Below are positions 1 through 8,195 of a stretch of 17,118 nucleotides of DNA, one piece after another. Positions within the stretch are counted from its first letter, which is position 1; each line of letters starts with the position of its first letter. The position numbers and the translations under genes were made by a program. The notes under the pieces are model-generated. The model had not been told where the DNA came from, did not search any database, and saw nothing but the letters and a program-made list of their open reading frames with translations. Source of the DNA: an uncultured Solimonas sp. (lineage in GTDB: Bacteria; Pseudomonadota; Gammaproteobacteria; Nevskiales; Nevskiaceae); the NCBI GenBank assembly GCA_946478985.1, contig CAMLDZ010000062.1, forward strand, positions 1 to 17,118, read 5' to 3'.

Positions 1-546
1 TTCGCCAATACCTCGTCGAGCCTCACGCAGTCGAAGATCATGGGCAATCTGGTGTTCCTGCAGATGGCGCCGCTGGGGCCGGTCGAGTGGTTCTGCGCCT
101 ACGTCGCCGCGGCGTTGATCCGCTGCGGGGTGGTCGCGCTGGCGATGCTGGCGGTGACCTGGCCGTTCGTGCACCTGCCGATGCACCAGCCGCTGGCGCT
201 GATCGCGATGTTTCTGCTGTCGGCCGGCAGCCTGGCGGTGCTCGGGCTGATCGCCGGCATCGTCGCCGAGAAGTTCGACCACATCGCCGCCTTCACCAAT
301 TTCTTCATCACGCCGCTGTCGTTCCTGTCCGGCGTGTTCTACTCCGTCCATGCGCTGCCGCCGATCTGGTACTCGGCCAGTCATTTCAATCCTTTCTTCT
401 ACATGATCGACGGCTTCCGCTACGGTTTCTTCGGCCATGCCGACGTGCCGATCGGGCAGAGCCTGCTGTGGTGCACCGGTTTCTTCGTGCTCGCCTCGGC
501 GGTCTGCTTCTGGATGCTCGTCACCGGCTTCAGACTCAGGAAATAG
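1..546 (+). CDS. ABC-2 type transporter permease, 3' part (YadH-like)
   Basis: The reading frame is open from base 1 and ends at TAG 544-546, so the N-terminal part lies outside the window; 181 residues are visible. The product is the membrane-spanning half of an ABC exporter. It has hydrophobic segments at about residues 29-55, 66-88, 97-118 and 152-176, and the motif GVFYSVHALPPIWY followed by NPFFYMIDGFRYGFFG, which is typical of the C-terminal half of YadH-type ABC-2 permeases. The cognate ATPase would be expected immediately upstream. In related proteobacteria this pair sits between the mla lipid-transport genes and ibaG-murA, which fits the next two genes. The substrate cannot be told from the sequence. 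Family assignment is firm; the YadH subgroup is likely. Confidence 0.88.
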   Translation, partial: FANTSSSLTQSKIMGNLVFLQMAPLGPVEWFCAYVAAALIRCGVVALAMLAVTWPFVHLPMHQPLALIAMFLLSAGSLAVLGLIAGIVAEKFDHIAAFTNFFITPLSFLSGVFYSVHALPPIWYSASHFNPFFYMIDGFRYGFFGHADVPIGQSLLWCTGFFVLASAVCFWMLVTGFRLRK

Positions 547-2047
<1,501 letters not shown>

Positions 2048-2065
2048 TCAAGCGGAGTGCTGCCG

Positions 2066-2941
2066 ATGGCCGACCTGTCCAAGCTCGCGGTGCTGATCGA
2101 CGCCGACAATACCCAGCCGGCGATCGCGGCGGCGCTGCTGGAGGAGATCGCCAAGTACGGCGTCGCCTCGGTCAAGCGCGTCTACGGCGACTGGACGACG
2201 CCGAACCTGGGCGGCTGGAAGAAGGTGCTGATCGACCTGGCGATCCAGCCGGTGCAGCAGTTCAGCTACACCACCGGCAAGAACGCCACCGACAGCCGCA
2301 TGATCATCGACGCGATGGATCTGCTGTACTCGGATCGCTTCGACGGCTTCTGCCTGGTCTCCAGCGACAGCGACTTCACCGGCCTGGCCTCGCGGCTGCG
2401 CGAGGCGGGGTTGACCGTCTACGGCTTCGGCGAGCGCAAGACGCCGCAATCGCTGCGCGCCGCCTGCGACAAGTTCATCTATCTCGACGTGCTGCGCGGC
2501 GCCGCCAAGGTCGTCAAGGCCGTCAAGCCCGCGGAAGTGGACAGCGCTGCCCCGGCGCCGAAGAAGGCGGCAAGGAAGAAGGTCGCCAAGCAGGCGGCGA
2601 CGCCGGCTGCGCTGCCGGTCGTGGCCGAGGCGCCGCGCAAGCCGGACATCCGGCCTGAGCCCCGCGCCGAGGCCAAACCGGACCCCAAGGCCGATTCCGA
2701 GCTGCTGCGCCTGTTTCACGAGGCGGTCGACGACGCCGCCGACGACGACGGCTGGGCCAGCCTCGGCGCGGTCGGCAGCCTGATCGCCAAGCGCCAGCCG
2801 GATTTCGACTCGCGCAACTACGGCTACAAGAAGCTCAGCGATCTGGCGATCGCGCTGGGCGAGTTCGAGACCGAGGAGCGCCGCTCCATCGATGGCAAGC
2901 AGAAGACGCTGTTTCTGCGCGATCGCCGCCGCAACGCCTGA
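2066..2941 (+). CDS. NYN (PIN-like) nuclease domain protein with C-terminal OST-HTH/LOTUS domain
   Basis: A 291-residue protein of two domains. Residues 5-143 form a NYN/LabA-like PIN-fold domain with the expected acidic residues: Asp12 and Asp14 in LIDADN, Asp76 and Asp82 in KNATDSRMIIDAMDLL, and Asp101 and Asp103 in SSDSDFTGL. Such domains are metal-dependent RNases or are presumed to be. Residues 145-210 are a linker rich in Ala, Pro and Lys with no predicted fold. Residues 212-287 match an OST-HTH (LOTUS) winged helix, a presumed RNA-binding module (GWASLGAVGSLIAKRQPDFDS then NYGYKKLSDL). ATG 2066 is chosen for GGAG at 2054-2057, 8 nt upstream; an in-frame GTG at 2057 overlaps that site. 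It lies 25 nt after murA and is probably co-transcribed. The RNA target is unknown. No signal peptide, so cytoplasmic. Confidence 0.88.
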   Translation: MADLSKLAVLIDADNTQPAIAAALLEEIAKYGVASVKRVYGDWTTPNLGGWKKVLIDLAIQPVQQFSYTTGKNATDSRMIIDAMDLLYSDRFDGFCLVSSDSDFTGLASRLREAGLTVYGFGERKTPQSLRAACDKFIYLDVLRGAAKVVKAVKPAEVDSAAPAPKKAARKKVAKQAATPAALPVVAEAPRKPDIRPEPRAEAKPDPKADSELLRLFHEAVDDAADDDGWASLGAVGSLIAKRQPDFDSRNYGYKKLSDLAIALGEFETEERRSIDGKQKTLFLRDRRRNA

Positions 2942-2958
2942 CAGTTTTCCAAAAACTG
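2942..2958 (+). terminator. Short hairpin directly after the NYN gene
   Basis: CAGTTTT and AAAACTG form a perfect 7-bp stem around a 3-nt loop, starting one base after the TGA. The stem is AT-rich and lacks a trailing T run, so it is a weak terminator candidate at best. It could instead protect the mRNA 3' end or be a protein-binding dyad. Confidence 0.35.
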
Positions 2959-3109
2959 CCTATCGATATGCAGAGGCGCTGAGCGCCCTGGTTTCTGGGC
3001 AAAACCCGGAAAATCCGCTGCAAGCCCGCCACTTCTTGCCAAGACGCCCGCGCTCGCCGCTGGCGCCGCCGGCCATGGCGCGCGGCTGGCGCCGAAGTCT
3101 GCTGTGTTT

Positions 3110-3160
3110 CCATATATAAAATAATTAAAAAACAATAGCTTGATGATTTTACCGTAAAAG
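3110..3160. promoter_or_regulatory. AT-rich island with a TTTTAC-C-GTAAAA dyad
   Basis: About 50 bp contain only about ten G or C bases, in clear contrast with the GC-rich surroundings. The right end carries the dyad TTTTAC-C-GTAAAA (3147-3159). Such islands can be promoter or UP-element DNA, or sites for H-NS/MvaT-type or IHF-type nucleoid proteins. No well-spaced -35/-10 pair could be assigned with confidence on either strand. Confidence 0.45.
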
Positions 3161-3245
3161 GCGAGGGCGGCAGCCCGGCGCTGCTTTGCTGCGCTCCTTG
3201 GCAGGAGCCTCTGCTGCGGACAGCGCCGTCAGCTGAGGGCAGAAA

Positions 3246-3278
3246 CGCTGAATTTCAGCGCTGCTGATTTATCAGCAG
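3246..3278. promoter_or_regulatory. Two adjacent dyads with shared GCTGA/TCAGC half-sites (candidate enhancer sites)
   Basis: CGCTGA-ATT-TCAGCG (3246-3260) is followed with no gap by CTGCTGAT-TT-ATCAGCAG (3261-3278). Both reduce to GCTGA-N3/4-TCAGC, so they look like two copies of one operator, with centres about 16-17 bp apart. They lie roughly 105-140 bp upstream of the start predicted from the sigma-54 motif at 3358-3372, which is the usual distance for sites bound by sigma-54 activator proteins. A juxtaposed TCAGCTGA (3229-3236) and a lone GCTGA (3298-3302) are nearby. As RNA the two dyads could instead form tandem hairpins. The activator is not encoded in the window. Confidence 0.5.
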
Positions 3279-3328
3279 AATGTGCAGAGCCCTGCTCGCT
3301 GATCACCAGGATAGGGACGAAGCTGCTT

Positions 3329-3357
3329 GTTTTGCAGCGTTTTGCGCCGTTTTTTGC
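3329..3357 (+). repeat. Three GTTTTGC-type repeats at exact 10-bp spacing
   Basis: GTTTTGC begins at 3329 and 3339, and an expanded GTTTTTTGC begins at 3349. The T-tracts therefore fall on the same face of the helix, the arrangement that gives intrinsic DNA curvature. The array ends directly at the -24 element of the sigma-54-like promoter. It may bend DNA to bring a distant activator to the promoter, or be direct-repeat sites for a protein. Confidence 0.55.
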
Positions 3358-3372
3358 TGGCACAGCGGTTGC
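3358..3372 (+). promoter_or_regulatory. Sigma-54 (RpoN) -24/-12 promoter candidate for the TonB-dependent receptor
   Basis: TGGCACAGCGGTTGC matches the consensus TGGCACG-N4-TTGCW at all core positions. GG (3359-3360) and GC (3371-3372) are separated by exactly 10 bp, and the base before TGG is a pyrimidine. Mismatches are A for G after TGGCAC and G for W after TTGC. Transcription would start near 3384, giving a leader of about 86 nt before the receptor ATG. Upstream dyads and phased T-tracts fit an enhancer-dependent promoter. Confidence 0.65.
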
Positions 3373-3409
3373 GCTATTACCCCCTGAGTTCATGAGAAAT
3401 GGGTTCTAT

Positions 3410-3426
3410 ATAAGCGATCGGCTTAT
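3410..3426 (+). promoter_or_regulatory. Inverted repeat ATAAGC-N5-GCTTAT in the receptor leader
   Basis: A perfect 6-bp inverted repeat around GATCG lies between the predicted sigma-54 start point and the receptor start codon. It overlaps a TATATAA sequence (3407-3413) that could be a second -10 element, but no matching -35 is seen. As DNA it could be an operator; as RNA it would be a modest hairpin in the leader. Confidence 0.4.
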
Positions 3427-3469
3427 GTAACGCCAAAGTTCAAGTTTTCCTGCCTTGGGGTGATGAAAG

Positions 3470-6118
3470 ATGAGTGGTGTGTTCGCTGGCTTACAGGGCC
3501 AGACCTGGTTGGATCGCGCGCCGGCGCTGGCCTCTCGCGGCAGCACACTGCTGTTGGCAGCGTGGATCGGCTCGGCTGCGGCGCAGCTGGAGCAAGTCCC
3601 GCCAGCGGAGCTGCCGCCGGCCGAGGAGGCGACGGCTGCCTCGACCGACGCGCCTGTGCCGGAGGGGGAAGCGGACGCGGCAATCGCGGAGGCTGTCGAG
3701 GCTGCACCGGACGCCGTTGCCGGCGGAACCGAGGTGGCGCAGGCGGCAGCCGAACCCGCTGACGGCGAAGTGGCCGAGGTGTTCGTGACCACCCGCAAGC
3801 GCGAGGAGCGCATCCAGGATGTACCGCTGTCGGTCACGGCGATCAGCGGCGACCTCATCTCGACGCAGACGCTGACCAAGATTCAGGAGTTCGCAGCGCG
3901 TATTCCCAACTTCAATCCGGACACCAGCAATCCGCGCACCTCGTCGCTGTCGATTCGCGGCGTCGGCGGTCTGGGCACCGGCGGCGACGGCTCGGAATCG
4001 GGCGTAGGCCAGATCGTCGACAACGTCTTCTACACACACGTGGGCTTCGGCTGGGCGCCGCTGTACGACATCGAGAGCCTCGAAGTGGCGCGCGGACCGC
4101 AGGGCACGCTGCTGGGCAAGAACACCACGGTCGGCGCGGTCGTCCTGCGCACCAAGGCGCCGAGCTTCTCGCCGGAGAACGGGGTGGAAATTTCGCCGCG
4201 CAACTACGGTGGCTTGCAGGCCAACGCCTACAGCACGGGCGCGCTGATCGGCGACACGGTGGCCTACCGCCTGAGCTACTTCAGCGACAACGACGACGGC
4301 ATCGTGCCGAACCCGGCGTATCCACGCCTGGAAGACAATCAGCGCGATGGTCAGCGCCTGCTCGACAATAATCGCTGGGCGGCGCGCGGGCAGCTGCTGT
4401 TCAAGTTCGCCGACGGCGCCGCCACCAGCCGCTTGATCTATGACCACATCGACTCGACCGAGTACAACAACTACAGCGGCGTGATCGCGCCGATCCTGAC
4501 CCGGTATTCCGACGGCGCTGCGTTCCCGCTGTACGAGGACCGCATCCGGAATCTGTATGGCATCACCGACATCGACTACGACCCGCGTACCGGCGAGGTC
4601 ACCAATGCCTCGCGGCTGCCGTCGAGCACCGATGGTCTGTCGAACGAGCTGAACTGGCAGCTCGGCGATTACACGCTGACCTCGGTGACGGCCTGGCGCA
4701 AGTTCGAGCTGTATCCGCGCAACACCCAGGGCAATCACGGCATCTACAACCGCAGCAGCGGCTATGACGTGGTCGCCGAGCAGTTCTCGCAGGAGCTGCG
4801 GCTGGCGTCGGCGCCGTCCGATACCTTCGACTGGCAGACCGGTCTGTTCTGGCTGAAGGACGATCGCGATTCCAATTACCGCTTCATCTACGGCCGCGAT
4901 GCGGCGTCGTTCAACCTCAACAAGGACCCGGCGACGGTCAATCCGGACATCCTCGACGGCGTCGAGCATGACTCCTTCGGCAAGGCGCACACGCGGAGCT
5001 ACGCGGCGTTCGGACAGAGCACCTGGCACCTCACGCCGGTATTCGATCTGACCACCGGCCTGCGCCTGACCTACGAGGAACGCTCCGGCTCCAATCGCGG
5101 CTATTCGTTCGGCGGCGCGCAGGACCTGTCGGCGGCGGACCAGCTGCAGCGCGACACCCTGCTGTTCAACCAGCGTTCCGGCGACTTCTATGTGCAAGGG
5201 TCCAAGGACGATACCTCGGTGTCCTGGCTGATCAATCCGTCGTGGAAAGTCACGCCGGATTTGCTCGTCTACGGTTCGGTGGCGTCCGGCTCCAAGTCCG
5301 GTGCCATCAATACCGATGCCCGCCCGCAGTACGCCGCTGGCCTGGGCAGCGAGGTGGTGGATGTCCAGGACGTCGTGATCAAGCCTGAGCGTGCGCTGGA
5401 CTACGAGCTGGGTTTCAAGAAGAGCTGGACGCAGTATCGCGCCAACCTCGCGGTCAACCTGTACTGGAACGACATCAAGGATTACCAGGGCGTGCTGGTG
5501 GGCTCGTTCACCGATCCGTCGACGGGGTCGCTGGTGCCGCGCCAGTACCTCGGCAACATCGACCACGTGCGCCTGCGTGGCATCGAGCTTGAAAGCAGTT
5601 GGTCGCCGACGCGGCGGCTGACGATCTACGCCAACGCGGCGCTGACCGAGGCCGAGTACGTCGACTTCAAGGAAGCGCCGCCGACGCAGGGCGTGCGCGT
5701 GCTCGATCCGGCGACCGGCAAGTACGCGGCCGCCACCTCGACCGATCTTTCGGGTACCGATATTCCGAATGTGCCGCGCTGGACCGCCAACGTCGGCTTC
5801 GACTACGGCACACCGCTGGGCGAATTCCAGCAGGCGCCCGTGGACCTGTTCCTGTACGTCAGCGAGGCGATCAAGGGCAAGACGGACTATTCGACCGAGG
5901 CCGATCTGGTGCAGTTCGGGCAGGACACCTATGCCTTGACCAACCTCGGCATCGGCATCCGTCGCCCTGACCGCAGCTTCAGCCTGGCGCTCTGGGGCAA
6001 GAACGTCTTCGACGAGGACTATTACGACCGCATCACCCTCAACAACGCGACGGCCCCGGCGCAGGTCCGCATCGGCCAGCCGCGTACCTACGGCGTCACG
6101 CTGGGCCTGAAGTTCTGA
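3470..6118 (+). CDS. TonB-dependent outer-membrane receptor
   Basis: An 882-residue receptor for energy-driven uptake across the outer membrane. Residues 1-38 are a signal peptide (hydrophobic part 25-37, likely cleavage after AAA38). Residues 39-100 are an Ala/Glu/Pro-rich acidic tether. A TonB-box-like stretch (AEVFVTTRKREE) is at about 102-113. The plug covers about 115-232 and ends with the family motif ARGPQGTLLGKNTTVGAVVL. The rest is the beta barrel, ending in Phe (YGVTLGLKF). The start is fixed: the in-frame codon at 3464-3466 is TGA, and GGGGTGA (3457-3463) lies 6 nt before ATG 3470. There is no STN signalling domain, no SusD partner and no sigma/anti-sigma pair beside it, so the ligand is unknown. 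It is probably a single-gene unit controlled by the sigma-54-like promoter upstream and closed by the hairpin after it. Confidence 0.93.
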   Translation: MSGVFAGLQGQTWLDRAPALASRGSTLLLAAWIGSAAAQLEQVPPAELPPAEEATAASTDAPVPEGEADAAIAEAVEAAPDAVAGGTEVAQAAAEPADGEVAEVFVTTRKREERIQDVPLSVTAISGDLISTQTLTKIQEFAARIPNFNPDTSNPRTSSLSIRGVGGLGTGGDGSESGVGQIVDNVFYTHVGFGWAPLYDIESLEVARGPQGTLLGKNTTVGAVVLRTKAPSFSPENGVEISPRNYGGLQANAYSTGALIGDTVAYRLSYFSDNDDGIVPNPAYPRLEDNQRDGQRLLDNNRWAARGQLLFKFADGAATSRLIYDHIDSTEYNNYSGVIAPILTRYSDGAAFPLYEDRIRNLYGITDIDYDPRTGEVTNASRLPSSTDGLSNELNWQLGDYTLTSVTAWRKFELYPRNTQGNHGIYNRSSGYDVVAEQFSQELRLASAPSDTFDWQTGLFWLKDDRDSNYRFIYGRDAASFNLNKDPATVNPDILDGVEHDSFGKAHTRSYAAFGQSTWHLTPVFDLTTGLRLTYEERSGSNRGYSFGGAQDLSAADQLQRDTLLFNQRSGDFYVQGSKDDTSVSWLINPSWKVTPDLLVYGSVASGSKSGAINTDARPQYAAGLGSEVVDVQDVVIKPERALDYELGFKKSWTQYRANLAVNLYWNDIKDYQGVLVGSFTDPSTGSLVPRQYLGNIDHVRLRGIELESSWSPTRRLTIYANAALTEAEYVDFKEAPPTQGVRVLDPATGKYAAATSTDLSGTDIPNVPRWTANVGFDYGTPLGEFQQAPVDLFLYVSEAIKGKTDYSTEADLVQFGQDTYALTNLGIGIRRPDRSFSLALWGKNVFDEDYYDRITLNNATAPAQVRIGQPRTYGVTLGLKF

Positions 6119-6142
6119 GGTTTCGGCGCTTTCTCCGGTCTG

Positions 6143-6182
6143 GACGACGCAGCCCGGCGCTTAGCCGCCGGGCTGCGTCGTC
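6143..6182 (+). terminator. 17-bp GC-rich hairpin after the TonB-dependent receptor
   Basis: Bases 6143-6159 pair perfectly with 6166-6182 around the loop CTTAGC, beginning 24 nt after the receptor stop. No T run follows (CGCGCG), so it is not a textbook intrinsic terminator. Stem strength and position between two separately controlled genes argue for termination or 3'-end protection. Confidence 0.7.
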
Positions 6183-6217
6183 GCGCGCCGCATCACCCGC
6201 CCCGCGGGCGCCGCAGG

Positions 6218-6223
6218 TACAAT
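6218..6223 (+). promoter_or_regulatory. Candidate -10 element for hisG (TACAAT)
   Basis: TACAAT lies 31 nt before the hisG ATG, downstream of the receptor terminator. No good -35 is found 16-18 bp upstream, so activator dependence or a wrong call are both possible. Confidence 0.4.
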
Positions 6224-6254
6224 CGCGACCCGATTTGCCCGCGCAAGACCGCTG

Positions 6255-6887
6255 ATGACCGCTCTGACGCTGGCCCTGTCCAAGGGCCGCATCCTCGAAG
6301 AAAGCCTGCCGCTGCTCGCTGCCGTCGGTCTCGACCCGGCCGGCGACATCGACCGCCTGTTGCGTGTGCCGTCGAAGACGCGCGGCATTTCGCTGCTGAT
6401 CATCCGTCCGACCGACGTGCCGACCTACGTCTCGCACGGCGCTGCAGACCTCGGCATCGTCGGCAAGGACGTGCTGATGGAGAACGGCTCCGGCGATCTC
6501 TACGAGCCGCTGGATCTGGCCATCGCCAAGTGCCGGCTGTCGGTGGCCGCCGTCAAGGATGCGCCGGCCCGCGATCCGCGACGGCGCCTGCGTGTCGCCA
6601 CCAAATATCCGGAGATCGCCCGCCGCCATTTCGCCGACAAGGGCGAGCAGGTGGAAATCATCAAGCTCTACGGCTCGATGGAACTGGCGCCGCTGGTCGG
6701 CCTGGCCGATGTCATCGTCGATCTGGTCGCCACCGGCAACACGCTGCGCGCCAATGGCCTGATCGAGACCGAGATCATCTGCCAGGTCAGCTCGCGCATC
6801 GTCGTCAACAAGGCCTCGATGAAGACCAAGCACGCGGCGATCGAAACGCTGCTGGCGCAACTGGCTGAAGCCGGGAAGCAGCGCTGA
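6255..6887 (+). CDS. hisG: ATP phosphoribosyltransferase, short form (HisG)
   Basis: A 210-residue cytoplasmic enzyme that condenses ATP with PRPP, the first step of histidine synthesis. It matches the short HisG class: the catalytic domain is complete (LALSKGRI at 6-13, [17 protein letters not shown] at 68-75, [10 protein letters not shown] at 113-122, PRPP loop [11 protein letters not shown] at 155-165), but the roughly 80-residue C-terminal regulatory domain of the long form is absent. Short HisG enzymes need the HisS-like partner HisZ for activity and feedback control; hisZ is not in this window. ATG 6255 is used because the conserved N-terminus follows at once. No strong ribosome site is seen. 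Its TGA shares one base with the hisD ATG, so the two are coupled. Confidence 0.96.
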   Translation: MTALTLALSKGRILEESLPLLAAVGLDPAGDIDRLLRVPSKTRGISLLIIRPTDVPTYVSHGAADLGIVGKDVLMENGSGDLYEPLDLAIAKCRLSVAAVKDAPARDPRRRLRVATKYPEIARRHFADKGEQVEIIKLYGSMELAPLVGLADVIVDLVATGNTLRANGLIETEIICQVSSRIVVNKASMKTKHAAIETLLAQLAEAGKQR

Positions 6888-8179
6888 TGGACGTGCGCCG
6901 CCTCGATACGCGCGACGCCGGTTTCGATGCTGCGCTCGACGCGCTGCTGGATCGCGCGCCGGAAACCAGCGTCGATGTGGTTCGCGCGGTCGACGACATC
7001 GTCGCCGCGATCCGCACGCGCGGCGACGCGGCGCTGCTCGAATTCACCAATCGCTTCGATCGCCGTAGCGTAAAGGCGGCGGCCGAGCTGGAAGTGCCCA
7101 AGGCGCAGTGGCAGGCGGCCTGGGACGCGCAGCCAGCCGATCTGCGTGCGGCACTGCAAGCGGCGACGACGCGCATCCGCGACTACGCCGAGCACCAGAA
7201 GCTGTCGCCGTTCGAGTTCAGCGACGCGCTCGGCAACCGTCTCGGCCAGCAGGTCAGCCCGCTCGATCGCGTCGGCGTCTACGTGCCGGGCGGCAAGGCC
7301 GCGTATCCCTCGTCGGTGCTGATGAACGCCATTCCGGCCAAGGTTGCCGGCGTCGCCGAAATCATCATGGTGGTGCCGGCGCCGGATGGCGAACTCAATC
7401 CGGTGGTGCTCGCTGCGGCGTACCTGGCCGGCGTCGATCGCGTCTTCACCATCGGCGGCGCGCAGGCGGTCGCGGCGCTGGCCTGGGGCACACAGACGCT
7501 GCCCGGCGTCGACAAGATCGTCGGTCCTGGCAATGCCTACGTGGCGGCTGCCAAGCGCGCCGTGTTCGGCCGCGTCGGCATCGACTCGATCGCCGGCCCC
7601 AGCGAGATCGTTGTCGTCAGCGACGGCGCCTCGGATGCCGGCTGGATCGCGATGGACCTGTTCAGCCAGGCCGAGCACGGCGAGGATTCCGAATCGATCC
7701 TGATCTCGCCGGATGCGGCGTTTCTGGATCGCGTCGCCGCAGCGATGGAGCAGCGTGTCGCCGGCCTGCCGCGCGAGGCCACGATTCGCGCGTCGATCGC
7801 CGGCCGCGGCGCGCTGATCCGGGTCCGTGACCTCGACGAAGCCTGCGCCGTCTCCAACCGCATCGCGCCGGAGCATCTGGAGCTGGCGGTCGAGGCGCCG
7901 CGCGCGCTGCTGGCGAAGATCCGCCACGCCGGCGCGATCTTCCTGGGCCGCCACACGCCGGAGGCCTTCGGCGACTACTGCGCCGGGCCGAACCACGTGC
8001 TGCCGACCTCGCGCGCCGCGCGCTTCTCCAACCCGCTCGGCGTCTACGAGTTCCAGAAGCGCAGCAGCCTGATCGAATGCAGCGCCGAGGGCGCTAGGCC
8101 GCTGGCACAGATCGCCGGCCGCATCGCCGACGCCGAAGGCTTGCAGGCGCACGCGCAGAGCGCGCGCGATCGCGGTTAG
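6887..8179 (+). CDS. hisD: Histidinol dehydrogenase (HisD)
   Basis: A 430-residue zinc enzyme that makes the last two NAD-dependent oxidations of histidine synthesis, L-histidinol to L-histidine. Zinc ligands are seen as Gln261 and His264 ([12 protein letters not shown]), Asp363 ([14 protein letters not shown]) and His422 (EGLQAHAQS). The catalytic Glu329-His330 pair is in [13 protein letters not shown]-binding segments include [16 protein letters not shown] at 213-228. Length matches the family. It overlaps hisG by one base, with GGGAAG at 6873-6878 as ribosome site. A hisC gene commonly follows hisD in gammaproteobacteria, but here a convergent gene follows instead. The stop codon lies in the loop of a hairpin shared with that gene. 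Confidence 0.97.
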   Translation: MDVRRLDTRDAGFDAALDALLDRAPETSVDVVRAVDDIVAAIRTRGDAALLEFTNRFDRRSVKAAAELEVPKAQWQAAWDAQPADLRAALQAATTRIRDYAEHQKLSPFEFSDALGNRLGQQVSPLDRVGVYVPGGKAAYPSSVLMNAIPAKVAGVAEIIMVVPAPDGELNPVVLAAAYLAGVDRVFTIGGAQAVAALAWGTQTLPGVDKIVGPGNAYVAAAKRAVFGRVGIDSIAGPSEIVVVSDGASDAGWIAMDLFSQAEHGEDSESILISPDAAFLDRVAAAMEQRVAGLPREATIRASIAGRGALIRVRDLDEACAVSNRIAPEHLELAVEAPRALLAKIRHAGAIFLGRHTPEAFGDYCAGPNHVLPTSRAARFSNPLGVYEFQKRSSLIECSAEGARPLAQIAGRIADAEGLQAHAQSARDRG

Positions 8180-8190
8180 ATCGCGCGCGC
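8160..8190. terminator. Bidirectional hairpin between convergent hisD and the BtuF-like gene
   Basis: Bases 8160-8170 pair perfectly with 8180-8190 (11 bp) around a 9-nt loop that contains the hisD stop codon. The convergent gene ends at 8196, only 6 bp away, so one symmetric structure can serve both. It has no T run on either strand. Confidence 0.6.
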
Positions 8191-8195
8191 CAACT

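Larger units (their letters stand above)
2942..3469. other. 528-bp non-coding, structure-rich region upstream of the TonB-dependent receptor
   Basis: No convincing gene is present: the short open frames on either strand (about 75-100 codons) have no recognisable product and poor starts. The region holds several short dyads (GGCGCT-G-AGCGCC at 2975-2987, GCTCCT-N4-AGGAGC at 3193-3208, TCAGCTGA at 3229-3236), an AT-rich island, paired dyads, phased T-tract repeats and a sigma-54-like promoter, listed separately. It is by far the largest gap in a window whose other genes mostly abut or overlap. I looked for a cobalamin riboswitch (B12 box) and a thiamine-pyrophosphate riboswitch core and saw no convincing match. 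A small RNA cannot be excluded. Confidence 0.7.

Noticed and set aside
3407..3413. TATATAA as a sigma-70 -10 box for the receptor
   Set aside because: No -35 element at 16-18 bp upstream; kept only as a remark because the sigma-54 motif is far stronger.
3240..3469. Cobalamin or thiamine riboswitch in the receptor leader
   Set aside because: No B12 box or complete thiamine-pyrophosphate core could be found; the stretch at 3298-3325 resembles the latter only weakly.
3460..3762. A Gly-rich frame overlapping the start of the receptor gene
   Set aside because: Out of frame with the clear receptor signal peptide and with low-complexity composition.
3491..5566. A 691-codon open frame on the minus strand opposite the TonB-dependent receptor
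   Set aside because: Antisense shadow: composition is Arg/Val/Gln-rich with no recognisable motif, and the receptor is unambiguous.
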